From: Alcanivorax sp. S71-1-4
Lineage (GTDB): Bacteria > Pseudomonadota > Gammaproteobacteria > Pseudomonadales > Alcanivoracaceae
Direction of reading: 5' to 3'
NCBI RefSeq assembly: GCF_009846755.1
Contig: NZ_AQOR01000019.1
Span: 1 to 64,000, forward strand
DNA: 64,000 bases
Below the pieces are notes generated by a model. It was given only the letters and a program-made list of their open reading frames with translations. It made no database searches and had not been told where the DNA came from. Made by a program: the position numbers and the translations under genes. Positions 15,399 through 24,291 of the stretch are shown here, in pieces (position 1 is the stretch's first letter; every line of letters starts with the position of its first letter).

Positions 15399-16763
15399 AT
15401 GAAAGCCGTACTTGTTTCCGTCGTCGCGCTGTTCATGAGCCTTGCGTTGCTGGTCAGCGGCAGCGCCATGCTCGGTACCCTGGTAGCCCTGCGCCTGGAT
15501 ATGGAGGGCGTGCCCAAGCTGCTGCTGGGTGTGGTAATGGCCTTTTATTCCACCGGCTTCGTGCTGGGCGCCATTTATGGCGTCGGCGTGATTCGCAAGG
15601 TGGGCCACATCCGCGCCTTTGCCGTGTTCGCTGCGTTGGCCTGCGCCACCACCCTCGCGCACCCGCTGCTGGTCAGCGCCCCGGCGTGGGCGCTGATGCG
15701 TCTGGTGGTCGGCTTCTGCCTGGCCGGCTTAATGACTGTCACCGAAAGCTGGATCAACGACCGCGCCACCAATGATTCCCGTGGCAAGCTGCTCGGGGTC
15801 TACACCATTAACTTCTATATGGCGTCTGCGGCTGGCCAGATACTGGTGGGCTTCGGCAACCCGATGGAATTCGTGGCCTATACCGTGGTGGCGATGCTGA
15901 TCGTGTTGTCACTGGTACCGCTGTCGCTGACCCAGAGCCTGATCCCCACGCCACCGTCTTCGACCGAATCCATGGGCTGGCGTCGGCTGGCGCGGCAGGC
16001 CCCGGCCGGCACCACCGGCGCGCTGGCGTCCGGCATTGCGCTGGGCGCCTTCGCCGCACTGGCGCCGGTGTATGCCTTGCAGGCCGGGCGGGATGTCGCC
16101 GAGGTCGCCTGGTACATGGCATTCAGCGTGTTCTGCGCCGTGCTGCTGCAATGGCCAGCGGGCTGGCTGTCAGATCGCTGGGGCAGGCTGCCGGTGCTGA
16201 CCGCGTTATTGTTCACCGGTGCGCTGGCGGCGGTCGGGACTGCACTGCTCGGCACCACTTCGGTGATTGCCCTGTTCGGCCTGTCGGGCGCCCTGTATGC
16301 CCTGGCCACCGGTATGTACCCGGTCAGCGTGGCGCTGGCCAATGACCAGTTGCCCAATGACCAGTTGGTGGCCGCCTGCGCCGGCATGCTGCGCACCTAC
16401 GGCGTGGGCACCATGATCGGCCCGTTGCTGGGGGCGGCGTTGATGGGGGTGTTCGGTGATCCGGCGCTGTTTGTGTTCATCGGCCTGTCATTGCTGCTGG
16501 CGGGAATAGCTGTGCAGTACCTGTTCCGTGCCAGCGATGCGGTGCCGCTGGAAGAGCAGGGCGAATACGTGACCCTGGGCCCGATTTCCACTCCGGTGCT
16601 GATGGAGCTGGACCCGCGTAACGAGGAGTTCGAGGAACATCATCCGGGTGAGCCGGCGGAATGGGATCTGGCCGACAAACTGGAAATGATGGTGATTGAT
16701 CCGGAGCAGATCGAGCCGCTGCCCGACGACGAGGGCACCGAGCCGGACCCCGACCACAAATAA
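15399..16763 (+). CDS. MFS transporter
   Basis: 454 residues with 12 hydrophobic segments (for example ALFMSLALLVSGSAMLGTLV, LLGVVMAFYSTGFVLGAIYG). LSDRWGRLP is the MFS loop signature, and TVTESWINDR resembles the YcaD-like family. An acidic cytoplasmic tail of about 70 residues follows the last membrane segment. The ATG at 15399 is chosen because the hydrophobic N-terminus starts there. Substrate unknown. The gene is convergent with 17046-17801 across a repeat array. Confidence 0.88.
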   Translation: MKAVLVSVVALFMSLALLVSGSAMLGTLVALRLDMEGVPKLLLGVVMAFYSTGFVLGAIYGVGVIRKVGHIRAFAVFAALACATTLAHPLLVSAPAWALMRLVVGFCLAGLMTVTESWINDRATNDSRGKLLGVYTINFYMASAAGQILVGFGNPMEFVAYTVVAMLIVLSLVPLSLTQSLIPTPPSSTESMGWRRLARQAPAGTTGALASGIALGAFAALAPVYALQAGRDVAEVAWYMAFSVFCAVLLQWPAGWLSDRWGRLPVLTALLFTGALAAVGTALLGTTSVIALFGLSGALYALATGMYPVSVALANDQLPNDQLVAACAGMLRTYGVGTMIGPLLGAALMGVFGDPALFVFIGLSLLLAGIAVQYLFRASDAVPLEEQGEYVTLGPISTPVLMELDPRNEEFEEHHPGEPAEWDLADKLEMMVIDPEQIEPLPDDEGTEPDPDHK

Positions 16764-16771
16764 CAAGTGCG

Positions 16772-17040
16772 GTAGGGTGGGTAGAGCCAAAGGCGAAACC
16801 CACCGTGTCCATGCCCGTTCTTCACTCCCGCAAAATCATCGAAACTCCCCGGTTAAGGTGGCAGGTAGCGCGCGGGGTGGGTAGAGCCAAAGGCGAAACC
16901 CGCCACGGCCATGCCCGTTAATCACTCCCGCAAAATTGCCGAAACTCCCCGGTTTGGGTGGCAGGTAGTTTCGATGATTCTGTGCGAGCAGTGTGCGACA
17001 TGGACCCGGTGGGTTTCGCCTTTGGCTCTACCCACCCTAC
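16772..17040. repeat. Dispersed repeat array 1, two direct copies plus an inverted copy
   Basis: The core GTAGGGTGGGTAGAGCC, continuing AAAGGCGAAACCCACC, begins at 16772 and, in variant form, at 16872. An inverted copy ends at 17040. Between them lie the conserved tail words CCATGCCCGTT, CACTCCCGCAAAA and ATCGAAA. Head and inverted tail can pair into a long hairpin. The array fills the gap between two convergent genes, so it may act as a two-way transcription end. Confidence 0.85.
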
Positions 17041-17045
17041 CGCCC

Positions 17046-17801
17046 TCAGGCGTACTCGCCGTTCAGATAACGAAGAATCTCCTGTGATTCGAACATCTCC
17101 ACGCCCGTGTTCGGATCAATCAGGTACGGCACCGCCACTCGGCCGGCGCGCGCCAGCAACTCCACGCGGTTGCGCTGTGTCGGCTGATAATCCGGTGCGA
17201 TGCGTTCGCGGATGGCCGGCAGCGCCCAGTCCATGGCTTGTGTGCGGCCGGTCTGACGCAGGATGTAGGGGATTTCCAGTTCCGTCAGCAGTTCGCGCAC
17301 CGGGCGGGCGAACGGGCTGGCCTCGAAGCTGAACAGTTCCAGCGGCTCCTGTGGGATGCGGGCTTCGCGCGCGCGCAGCCCCCGGCCACGGCGCAACACT
17401 GACGCACCCAGCGAGCCAGCGGTGTGCAGGGATTTGGTCAGCCACTGGCGGGGCGCCGGGCGGTCACCGTAGGTGGCGTACAGGTAGGCGATGATGTCGG
17501 CGGATTCGTACAGCGCTTCGTCGGTGTTCGGGTCCATCAGGAACGGAAATTGCTGCACGCCTCCCAGCTTTTCCACCAGCGGGCGAAACCGTGTGCCTCC
17601 CTTGGGGCAGGGATAGATCATCGCGTCCAGGTCCAGGTCAGTCAGCGCTTCGCGCACCAGACGACAGAACGGGCAACCCTCCATGTCATACAGTTCCAGC
17701 AGCTCTTCTGGCTGGCGTGCGGCAGCGCGGGACTGCACGCCACGGCCCTGTTCGCTCAGGGTGGCCAGCATCGAGGTACCGAAATCGAGCATTGCGCTCA
17801 T
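17046..17801 (-). CDS. Tandem glutaredoxin/GST N-terminal domain protein
   Basis: 251 residues from the ATG at 17801, preceded by GGAGAG. Two thioredoxin-fold halves are visible. The first (about 40-125) has ELYDMEGCPFCRLVREAL with a CPFC redox motif, then FPFLMDPNTDEALYESADII. The second (about 155-250) has ELFSFEASPFARPVRELL, in which both cysteines are lost, then VPYLIDPNTGVEMFESQEIL. This resembles GST_N_3 duplications in uncharacterised glutathione-dependent proteins. Likely a cytoplasmic thiol-redox role. Confidence 0.87.
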   Translation of the reverse strand: MSAMLDFGTSMLATLSEQGRGVQSRAAARQPEELLELYDMEGCPFCRLVREALTDLDLDAMIYPCPKGGTRFRPLVEKLGGVQQFPFLMDPNTDEALYESADIIAYLYATYGDRPAPRQWLTKSLHTAGSLGASVLRRGRGLRAREARIPQEPLELFSFEASPFARPVRELLTELEIPYILRQTGRTQAMDWALPAIRERIAPDYQPTQRNRVELLARAGRVAVPYLIDPNTGVEMFESQEILRYLNGEYA

Positions 17802-18084
17802 AAACAATCTCTCCTGTGGTGTGTCTGCCCGGCACATTAGGCCGCTCCCGGCGGCCGGTCAACGCCCGCCGGGTTATTGGCCCAGATGCGCCGGGAGGTA
17901 CGCAGGTGCCTGGATTTGCGGGGGTTTTTCCAGCGTGAGCGGATTAGCCAATCTGATCAATGCGGTTGAGCACTCCTGTCATTGTCCGGTTTCCCCGGCT
18001 GATGCAAGGTAGGTGCCCTCAACCGGCGAACCTGCCGTGCGACCGACATCATCCTGCTGAGACGAAGGCGAAAGGACCCTCTCC

Positions 18085-19296
18085 ATGACCGAAGCCTATA
18101 TTTACGACGCGATTCGCACCCCCCGTGGCCGGGGCAAGAAAGACGGCTCCCTGCACACGGTGAAGCCGCTGGACCTGACCGTGGGCCTGGTCCATGAACT
18201 GCAGGCCCGCTTCCCGAACATGGACCCGAACCGGATCGACGACATCCTGCTCGGCGTAGTGACCCCGGTCGGTGACCAGGGCGCCTGTATCGCCAAGACC
18301 ACCGCGCTGGCCGCCGGCCTGCCGGACACCGTGGCCGGTTACCAGCTCAACCGTTTCTGCGCCTCGGGCCTGGAAGCCGTGAACACCGGCGCGCAGAAAG
18401 TCGCCTCCGGCTGGGATGACCTGGTGCTGGTCGGTGGTGTGGAATCCATGAGCCGTATCCCGATGGGCTCTGACGGCGGTGCCTGGGCCATGGACCCGGT
18501 AACCAACTACCGCACCGGCTTTGTGCCGCAGGGCATTGGTGCCGACCTGATCGCCACCATCGAAGGTTTTTCCCGTGAAGACGTGGACAACTTCGCTGCC
18601 GAATCCCAGCGCCGCGCGGCGGAAGCCTGGGAAAAAGGCTACTTTGCGAAATCCGTGGTGCCGGTGAAAGACCAGAACGGTGTCGTGGTACTCGACCGTG
18701 ACGAACACGTCCGCGCCGGCACCACGGCGGAATCGCTCGGCAAACTGCAACCGTCGTTCGCCATGATGGGCGAAATGGGCGGCTTCGATGCGGTGGCGCT
18801 GCAAAAATACCACTGGATCGAAAAAATCGACCACGTGCACCACGCCGGCAACTCCTCCGGGATCGTCGACGGTGCCGCGCTGGTGATGATCGGCAACGAA
18901 AAAGTGGGCAAGGACTTCGGCATCACGCCGCGTGCCCGCGTGGTGGCCACGGCCATCAGCGGTGCCGACGCCACCATCATGCTCACCGGCCCGGCCCCGG
19001 CGGCGAAAAAGGCGCTGGCGAAAGCCGGCCTGACCGCCGAGCAGATCGACCTGTATGAAATCAACGAAGCGTTCGCCTCCGTGGCCATGCGCTTCATGAA
19101 AGACCTCAACCTGCCGGCAGAAAAAGTCAACGTGAACGGCGGTTCGATTGCCATGGGCCACCCGCTGGGTGCGACGGGCGCCATGATCCTCGGCACCGTG
19201 CTGGACGAACTGGAGCGCCGTAACCTGCGTTACGGTCTGTGCACCCTGTGCGTGGGCGGTGGCATGGGTATCGCCACTATCATTGAGCGTCTGTAA
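18085..19296 (+). CDS. Acetyl-CoA C-acyltransferase (thiolase)
   Basis: 403 residues. The acylated Cys92 is in [10 protein letters not shown], His359 in GHPLGATGA and the proton-relay Cys389 in CVGGGMG. It cleaves 3-ketoacyl-CoA with CoA, the last step of fatty-acid beta-oxidation. The next gene, 31 nt downstream, encodes the hydratase/dehydrogenase, and the thiolase-first order is as in fadI-fadJ. The ribosome site is the weak AGGACC or GGAC before the ATG. No clear PsrA or FadR operator was seen in the 283-nt upstream gap. Confidence 0.93.
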   Translation: MTEAYIYDAIRTPRGRGKKDGSLHTVKPLDLTVGLVHELQARFPNMDPNRIDDILLGVVTPVGDQGACIAKTTALAAGLPDTVAGYQLNRFCASGLEAVNTGAQKVASGWDDLVLVGGVESMSRIPMGSDGGAWAMDPVTNYRTGFVPQGIGADLIATIEGFSREDVDNFAAESQRRAAEAWEKGYFAKSVVPVKDQNGVVVLDRDEHVRAGTTAESLGKLQPSFAMMGEMGGFDAVALQKYHWIEKIDHVHHAGNSSGIVDGAALVMIGNEKVGKDFGITPRARVVATAISGADATIMLTGPAPAAKKALAKAGLTAEQIDLYEINEAFASVAMRFMKDLNLPAEKVNVNGGSIAMGHPLGATGAMILGTVLDELERRNLRYGLCTLCVGGGMGIATIIERL

Positions 19297-19327
19297 GCGC
19301 CGCGTTGAACGAATCCGGAGAAAAAGC

Positions 19328-21490
19328 ATGAGTGAACAAACAGCCATCCGTTGGGAAAAAGACGCGGACAACATCGTGACGCTGACGCTGGACGATCCGA
19401 ACCAGTCCGCCAACACCATGAACGAGCTGTATGGCCGTTCCATGGCGGCCGTGGTCGAGCGTCTGGAAAAGGAAAAGAACGACATCGCCGGTGTCATCAT
19501 CACCTCCGCGAAGAAAACCTTCTTTGCCGGTGGCGACCTGCGCGACCTGTTGAAAGCCAAACAGGAAGACGCCGAGCGTTTTCTGGCCGGCGTGACCGAG
19601 ATCAAGCGTCAGTTGCGTGTCATCGAAACCCTGGGCAAGCCTGTGGTGGCGGCACTCAACGGCACCGCGCTGGGCGGTGGCCTGGAAATCGCCCTGGCCT
19701 GTCATTACCGCGTGGCGATCAATGACAAGTCGGCCCAATTCGGCCTGCCGGAAGTGACCCTGGGCCTGCTGCCGGGCGGCGGCGGTGTCACTCGCGTCGT
19801 GCGCATGCTGGGCATTCAGAACGCGCTGATGAATGTGCTGATGCAGGGCCAGCGCATGAAGGCGGAGAAAGCCAAGTCCGTGGGCCTGATCCACGAGCTG
19901 GCAGAAGACCGCGACGACATGCTGGCCAAAGCGCGGGCCTGGATCAAGGCCAACCCGAAGGCGCAACAGCCGTGGGACGTACAGGGCTACAAGATTCCCG
20001 GTGGCGATCCGAAAACCCCGGCGTTCGCGATGAACCTGCCGGCATTCCCGGCCAATCTGCGCAAGCAGATCAAGGGCGCCAATTACCCGGCGCCGCTGGC
20101 GATCATGTCGGCGGCCGTGGAAGGCGCACAGGTGGATTTCGATAACGCCTCCACCATCGAAGGCCGTTATTTTGTCTCTCTGGTGACCAGCCAGGTGGCG
20201 AAGAACATGATCACCGCGTTCTTCTTCAACCTGCAGGCCATCAATGCCGGTGCCAGCCGCCCGAAGGATGTGCCGAAGTACAAGGCCGAAAAAGTGGCCG
20301 TGCTGGGCGCGGGCATGATGGGCGCCGGCATTGCCTACGTCACCGCCCGTTCCGGTGCCGAAGTGGTGCTCAAGGATGTGTCGCTGGAAAACGCCGAGAA
20401 AGGCAAGGACTACTCACGCAAGCTGCTGGACAAAGAAGTCTCCAAGGGCAAGATGACCAAGGAGAAGAAAGAAGAGATCCTGGCGCGCATCACGCCGACG
20501 GCGGATGCCAAGGACCTGGCCGGTGTGGACTTTGTGATCGAGGCGGTGTTCGAGAACACCGAGCTCAAACACAAGGTATTCCAGGAAATCGAAGACGTGG
20601 TAAACCCGGATGCCGTGCTCGGCTCCAACACCTCCACGCTGCCGATTGCCGGCCTGGCCGAGGGCGTGAAGAACCAGCCGAACTTCATCGGTATCCACTT
20701 CTTCAGCCCGGTGGACAAAATGCCGCTGGTGGAAATCATCCGTGGCAAGAACACCAGCGACGAAGTGCTGGCAAAGGTGTTCGACTACACGCTGCAGATC
20801 AAGAAGACCCCGATTGTCGTCAACGACTCCCGAGGCTTCTTCACCAGCCGCGTGATCGGCACCTTCATCAACGAAGCGATTGCGATGGTAGGGGAAGGCA
20901 TCAGCCCGGTGTCCATCGAGCAGGCCGCCACCCAGGCCGGTTACCCGGTCGGCGCGCTGAAGCTGATGGACGAGATCAACATGAAGCTGTCGCTGAAAAT
21001 TGCCGGTGAATATGAAGCCGCTGCCAAGGCCGCAGGCCAGGAGCCAATCAAGCACCCGGCCCTGGCAGTGATGGACCGCATGGTCAACGAGTTCAAGCGT
21101 CCGGGCAAACTCGACGGTGCCGGTTTCTATGAATATCCGGAAAACGGCAAGCCGCACATCTGGCCGGGTCTGAAAGACGCCTTTGGCGGTGACCAGGAGA
21201 TTCCATTCCAGGACATGCAGGAACGGATGCTGTTCGCCGAGGCCATCGAGACCGTGAAGTGCTTCGAAGAGGGCGTGCTGGAATCGGTAGGTGACACCAA
21301 TATCGGTTCCATCTTCGGTATCGGTTTCCCGGCCTGGACCGGCGGCGTAATGCAGTACATGAACCAGTACGAAGGTGGGCTGCGTGGTTTCGTGCAGCGC
21401 GCCGAAGCGCTGAAGGCGAAATACGGTGATCGCTTCACTGCGCCGAAGCTGCTGGTCGAAAAAGCGGAAAAAGGCGAAGTGTTCAAGTAA
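19328..21490 (+). CDS. FadJ-like enoyl-CoA hydratase / 3-hydroxyacyl-CoA dehydrogenase
   Basis: 720 residues from an ATG preceded by CGGAG. The N-terminal crotonase domain (1-190) carries the oxyanion-hole sequence FFAGGDLRDL and catalytic glutamates Glu120 (GGGLEIALACH) and Glu142 (LPEVTLGLLPGGGG). The dehydrogenase domain starts near 320 with the NAD motif VLGAGMMGAGIA; its catalytic His is in GIHFFSPVDKMPLVE. A C-terminal duplicated dehydrogenase helical domain follows. It hydrates enoyl-CoA and oxidises 3-hydroxyacyl-CoA, passing product to the thiolase encoded upstream. Length is as in FadJ/FadB. Confidence 0.94.
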   Translation: MSEQTAIRWEKDADNIVTLTLDDPNQSANTMNELYGRSMAAVVERLEKEKNDIAGVIITSAKKTFFAGGDLRDLLKAKQEDAERFLAGVTEIKRQLRVIETLGKPVVAALNGTALGGGLEIALACHYRVAINDKSAQFGLPEVTLGLLPGGGGVTRVVRMLGIQNALMNVLMQGQRMKAEKAKSVGLIHELAEDRDDMLAKARAWIKANPKAQQPWDVQGYKIPGGDPKTPAFAMNLPAFPANLRKQIKGANYPAPLAIMSAAVEGAQVDFDNASTIEGRYFVSLVTSQVAKNMITAFFFNLQAINAGASRPKDVPKYKAEKVAVLGAGMMGAGIAYVTARSGAEVVLKDVSLENAEKGKDYSRKLLDKEVSKGKMTKEKKEEILARITPTADAKDLAGVDFVIEAVFENTELKHKVFQEIEDVVNPDAVLGSNTSTLPIAGLAEGVKNQPNFIGIHFFSPVDKMPLVEIIRGKNTSDEVLAKVFDYTLQIKKTPIVVNDSRGFFTSRVIGTFINEAIAMVGEGISPVSIEQAATQAGYPVGALKLMDEINMKLSLKIAGEYEAAAKAAGQEPIKHPALAVMDRMVNEFKRPGKLDGAGFYEYPENGKPHIWPGLKDAFGGDQEIPFQDMQERMLFAEAIETVKCFEEGVLESVGDTNIGSIFGIGFPAWTGGVMQYMNQYEGGLRGFVQRAEALKAKYGDRFTAPKLLVEKAEKGEVFK

Positions 21491-21511
21491 GTCTGGATGC
21501 TGCGTGACGAG

Positions 21512-21539
21512 AAGCCCGCCAACCGGCGGGCTTTTTTGT
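21512..21539 (+). terminator. Rho-independent terminator of the beta-oxidation operon
   Basis: Stem AAGCCCGCC / GGCGGGCTT with a short loop followed by a run of T, about 20 nt after the FadJ-like stop codon. Confidence 0.92.
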
Positions 21540-21566
21540 TCATAGCGGATTGGCGTGACCAACAGG

Positions 21567-21594
21567 GTCGGACGTCGGACGTCGGACGTCTGAC
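21567..21594 (+). repeat. Heptamer array GTCGGAC, four units
   Basis: GTCGGAC x3 plus GTCTGAC in tandem. It is the inverse complement of the array at 21648-21682; the pair could form a stem of up to about 28 bp around a 53-nt loop. Confidence 0.9.
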
Positions 21595-21647
21595 GCCAAA
21601 CCCGAAGCAAACGAGTCTGCCTGCATCGGATATCAAGCGCTTTTAGC

Positions 21648-21682
21648 GTCCGACGTCCGACGTCCGACGTCCGACGTCCGAC
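21648..21682 (+). repeat. Heptamer array GTCCGAC, five units
   Basis: Five perfect tandem copies of GTCCGAC, in inverted orientation to 21567-21594. The rest of the 459-nt gap (21491-21949) holds a terminator and probably the promoter of the following cluster; no gene is seen. Confidence 0.9.
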
Positions 21683-21949
21683 CCAATAAGGCGCGTCGGA
21701 CACCAAAATCAGGGGGCGCAGCTTTGCCAAAGCCCTATAGACCATTCGTCTCACGTTGTGATCATGACGCCGTTTTTTTTATCCTGCCGTCCAACCATGT
21801 CCCGGGATGGAGGGAAGGGGCGGCGTGAAGATGGACAGTAGTGTGAGCGTGCTGATATCTTGCGCGCCATACCGTGATCGGTCATTTTTCATGCTGCGGG
21901 CCACAAGAAGCCTGTCGTTGTATGGCGGTCATTTTCGGGGGTAGACAAT

Positions 21950-22465
21950 ATGTTAGGCGCTGGGGTTCGCCTGCCTGGGGGATTGGCCCTGCGGCCGGCC
22001 AATGAGGGGGATGCCGGGTTCCTGGCGTCGCTGTACAGCTCTACCCGGGACGACCTGCGTATCCTGCCTGACCGGGACCTCGCCGAATCCCTGATCGAAC
22101 TCCAGTTCCGCGCCCAGACCGAAAGCTACGGTTCCGACTTTCCGGAAGCGATGCATTTCGTCGTCCTTCTGCACGATGACCGTATTGGCCGGCTGATCCT
22201 CGACTTCAGCCGTGGCACGGTACATATCGTCGATATTTCCTTTATTGCCGCCGCGCGCGGACACGGTTATGGCCAGACGCTGATCCAGGCGGTCCAGACT
22301 GTGGCACAGCAGATCAGCGCCCCGGTTTCCCTGAGTGTGGCGAGTGACCGCGTCGACCTGGCGCGGTTCTATGCGCAGTTCGGCTTCCAGCTGGACGGTC
22401 AGAGCGCACCGGCCCATGCGCGCATGGTCTGGTACCCGGATGCCGCCCGCCGGAGTGCCTCATGA
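21950..22465 (+). CDS. GNAT family N-acetyltransferase
   Basis: 171 residues. The acetyl-CoA loop is AARGHGYGQTLIQAV (R/Q-x-x-G-x-G/A type), preceded by VHIVDISFIAAARG and followed by RFYAQFGFQ, a typical GNAT C-terminal block. Substrate unknown. It is the first gene of a same-strand cluster with DUF6916 and tail-collar proteins, overlapping the next gene by 4 nt, so it may acetylate a product of that cluster. Confidence 0.88.
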   Translation: MLGAGVRLPGGLALRPANEGDAGFLASLYSSTRDDLRILPDRDLAESLIELQFRAQTESYGSDFPEAMHFVVLLHDDRIGRLILDFSRGTVHIVDISFIAAARGHGYGQTLIQAVQTVAQQISAPVSLSVASDRVDLARFYAQFGFQLDGQSAPAHARMVWYPDAARRSAS

Positions 22466-22788
22466 GCGGCCTGCTGACATTGGCACAGGCCCGCATGGCC
22501 TGTGGCAGCCTGTTTACCACCCGGGTGCAGAATGCGGCGGGTGAAGCGTGCGTGCGGTTGTTGCTGGAGCAGGTGGCGGAAAGCCCTGCACGGTCCGGCT
22601 ATGTGCAGTTCGCGTTGTGGTTTACCGGTCCGGCGGCGACGTCGCTGGATCAGGCCACGTTTTTGCTGACCCACGACACCCTCGGCGAGATGCCGGTGTT
22701 TCTGGTGCCGGTGGGGCAACGTGGCGAGTTGATCGAATACGAGGCGGTCTTCAGTTATCCGGAGCCGGCGGAGTCAGTAGCAACATGA
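22462..22788 (+). CDS. DUF6916-like protein
   Basis: 108 residues, no signal peptide. The sequence LLTHDTLGEMPVFLVPVG matches LTHRTLGELQLFL in the lipoprotein encoded next, so both appear to carry the same small beta-rich domain (assigned to DUF6916 from memory). Overlaps the GNAT gene by 4 nt (ATGA), which implies coupled translation. Function unknown; association with tail-collar genes suggests a structural or assembly part. Confidence 0.78.
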   Translation: MSGLLTLAQARMACGSLFTTRVQNAAGEACVRLLLEQVAESPARSGYVQFALWFTGPAATSLDQATFLLTHDTLGEMPVFLVPVGQRGELIEYEAVFSYPEPAESVAT

Positions 22789-22817
22789 CAGATCCAGCGA
22801 TCTGAAGCGGGGGCAGC

Positions 22818-23243
22818 ATGGAAAGACGAACCTTTATTGCCGGCCTGATCGCCACACCGGTGGTGCTCAGTGCCTGTGGCGGCGGCAGTGGCGGCCAGGG
22901 GGCACCCGCACCGGTATCGGACAATGAGCCCGTCGGCCGCGCCCGTCATTTTCGCGGGCGCGAAGGCGACCTGTTTTACGTCGAGCATCCCCTGTACGGC
23001 TCTGTCGATGCTGAGCTCGTCAGCCTGGTGGACAACACCATGGACCCGTCTCTGGAGCAGTTCCTGCTGACCTTCGCCCTGCCGGCGGGCAGCAATCTGG
23101 GCGACGGGATGCGCCGCCTCACCCACCGTACGCTGGGCGAGCTGCAACTGTTTCTCCAGGGGGGCCGCGATGATGGCGTGCATCAGTTTTATTCCGCGGC
23201 ATTCAGCCATCTGCTGGTGGCGAACGCGCCGCCAGCCGAGTGA
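22818..23243 (+). CDS. Lipoprotein with DUF6916-like domain
   Basis: 141 residues. The N-terminus MERRTFIAGLIATPVVLSAC has a twin-arginine-like RRTFI motif and a lipobox ending in Cys20, followed by a glycine-rich linker. Residues 45-135 are the DUF6916-like domain (LTHRTLGELQLFLQGG). Predicted export and lipid anchoring contrast with the leaderless homologue just upstream. The ATG at 22818 follows GGGGGCAGC, a weak ribosome site. Confidence 0.78.
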   Translation: MERRTFIAGLIATPVVLSACGGGSGGQGAPAPVSDNEPVGRARHFRGREGDLFYVEHPLYGSVDAELVSLVDNTMDPSLEQFLLTFALPAGSNLGDGMRRLTHRTLGELQLFLQGGRDDGVHQFYSAAFSHLLVANAPPAE

Positions 23244-23256
23244 GGGAGGGTAAGAC

Positions 23257-23760
23257 ATGGCGCAACCCTATGTAGGAGAAATCCGCCTGTTCGCCGGCAA
23301 TTTCGCGCCGCTGGGATGGCATTTCTGTGATGGGCAGCTGCTTTCCATTTCCGAGAATGAAACCCTGTTCCAGCTGATCGGCACGACCTACGGCGGCGAT
23401 GGCGTTTCGTCTTTTGCTCTGCCGGACATGCGTGGCCGGCTGCCGATGCATCAGGGCAACGGTTTTGTCCTGGCTGAAACGATCGGGGTGGAAGAGGTGA
23501 CCTTGACCGTTCAGCAGATACCGCAGCACAACCATTCCCCCTCGGCGAGTTTGCACGAAGGCACGCACAACACTCCGGCCGGCAACGTCTGGGCGGCGGG
23601 ACCGTCCGCCACCTATGCCGCCGCAGGCGCGCCGCTGGTCGCGCTGCGCAATGACCTGGTGCGGTCGAACGGCGGCAACCAGCCCCATGAAAACCGCATG
23701 CCCTACCTGGGGCTGAATTTCATCATCTCGTTGTTCGGGATTTTCCCGAGCCCGACCTGA
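23257..23760 (+). CDS. Phage tail collar / MdpB-like protein 1
   Basis: 167 residues. Starts with YVGEIRLFAGNFAPLGWHFC, then CDGQLLSISENETLFQLIG and the collar signature SFALPDMRGRLPMHQG, followed by a glycine/alanine-rich tip and QPHENRMPYLGLNFIISL at the end. This is the microcystin-dependent protein B family, related to the collar region of phage tail fibres. No signal peptide. First of three tandem paralogues; spacing of 13 nt after the lipoprotein suggests one operon. Confidence 0.92.
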   Translation: MAQPYVGEIRLFAGNFAPLGWHFCDGQLLSISENETLFQLIGTTYGGDGVSSFALPDMRGRLPMHQGNGFVLAETIGVEEVTLTVQQIPQHNHSPSASLHEGTHNTPAGNVWAAGPSATYAAAGAPLVALRNDLVRSNGGNQPHENRMPYLGLNFIISLFGIFPSPT

Positions 23761-23781
23761 CAAGCGACGGAGCAGGCGGTC

Positions 23782-24279
23782 ATGGCAGAGCCATTCCTTT
23801 CAGAATTCAGGATGTTTTCGTTTCAGTTCGCACCCAGGGGGTGGGCGCTGTGCAACGGACAATTGCTGCCCATCAACCAGAACCAGGGGCTCTTTTCCCT
23901 GCTGGGCACCACTTTTGGCGGCGACGGGCGTGTCAATTTTGCGCTGCCGGACCTGCGGGGCCGGGTGCCGGTGCACGCCGGTAGCGAAGTGAGCCTGGGG
24001 CAGCAGGGTGGGGAGCAGGCCGTCACGCTGTCGCTGTCGCAACTGCCGGCGCACGGGCATGCGGTGCGCGTGCATTCCGGTGTCAGCACCGAGCGCAGCC
24101 CGGCCGGCAAGACCTGGGCGCGCACGTCGGAAAACATGTTCCGGCCCGATGCCAATGCCGGCATGTCCGGCTCACAGGTGTCGAATGTCGGCGGCAGTCA
24201 GGCGCACACCAATATGCAGCCGTCGCTGGTCATATCGTTCTGCGTTGCCCTGCAGGGCATTTTCCCCAGCCCCAACTGA
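23782..24279 (+). CDS. Phage tail collar / MdpB-like protein 2
   Basis: 165 residues, colinear with its neighbours: PFLSEFRMFSFQFAPRGWAL, CNGQLLPINQNQGLFSLLG, VNFALPDLRGRVPVHAG and a C-terminal NMQPSLVISFCVALQGIFPS. The middle tip (about 95-140) is the least conserved part among the three copies, as in tail-fibre tips. 21 nt after protein 1. Confidence 0.92.
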   Translation: MAEPFLSEFRMFSFQFAPRGWALCNGQLLPINQNQGLFSLLGTTFGGDGRVNFALPDLRGRVPVHAGSEVSLGQQGGEQAVTLSLSQLPAHGHAVRVHSGVSTERSPAGKTWARTSENMFRPDANAGMSGSQVSNVGGSQAHTNMQPSLVISFCVALQGIFPSPN

Positions 24280-24291
24280 GAGAGCGTGTCC

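Noticed and set aside
21567-21682. CRISPR-like array
   Set aside because: Units are 7 bp in direct contact, without spacers; no cas genes.
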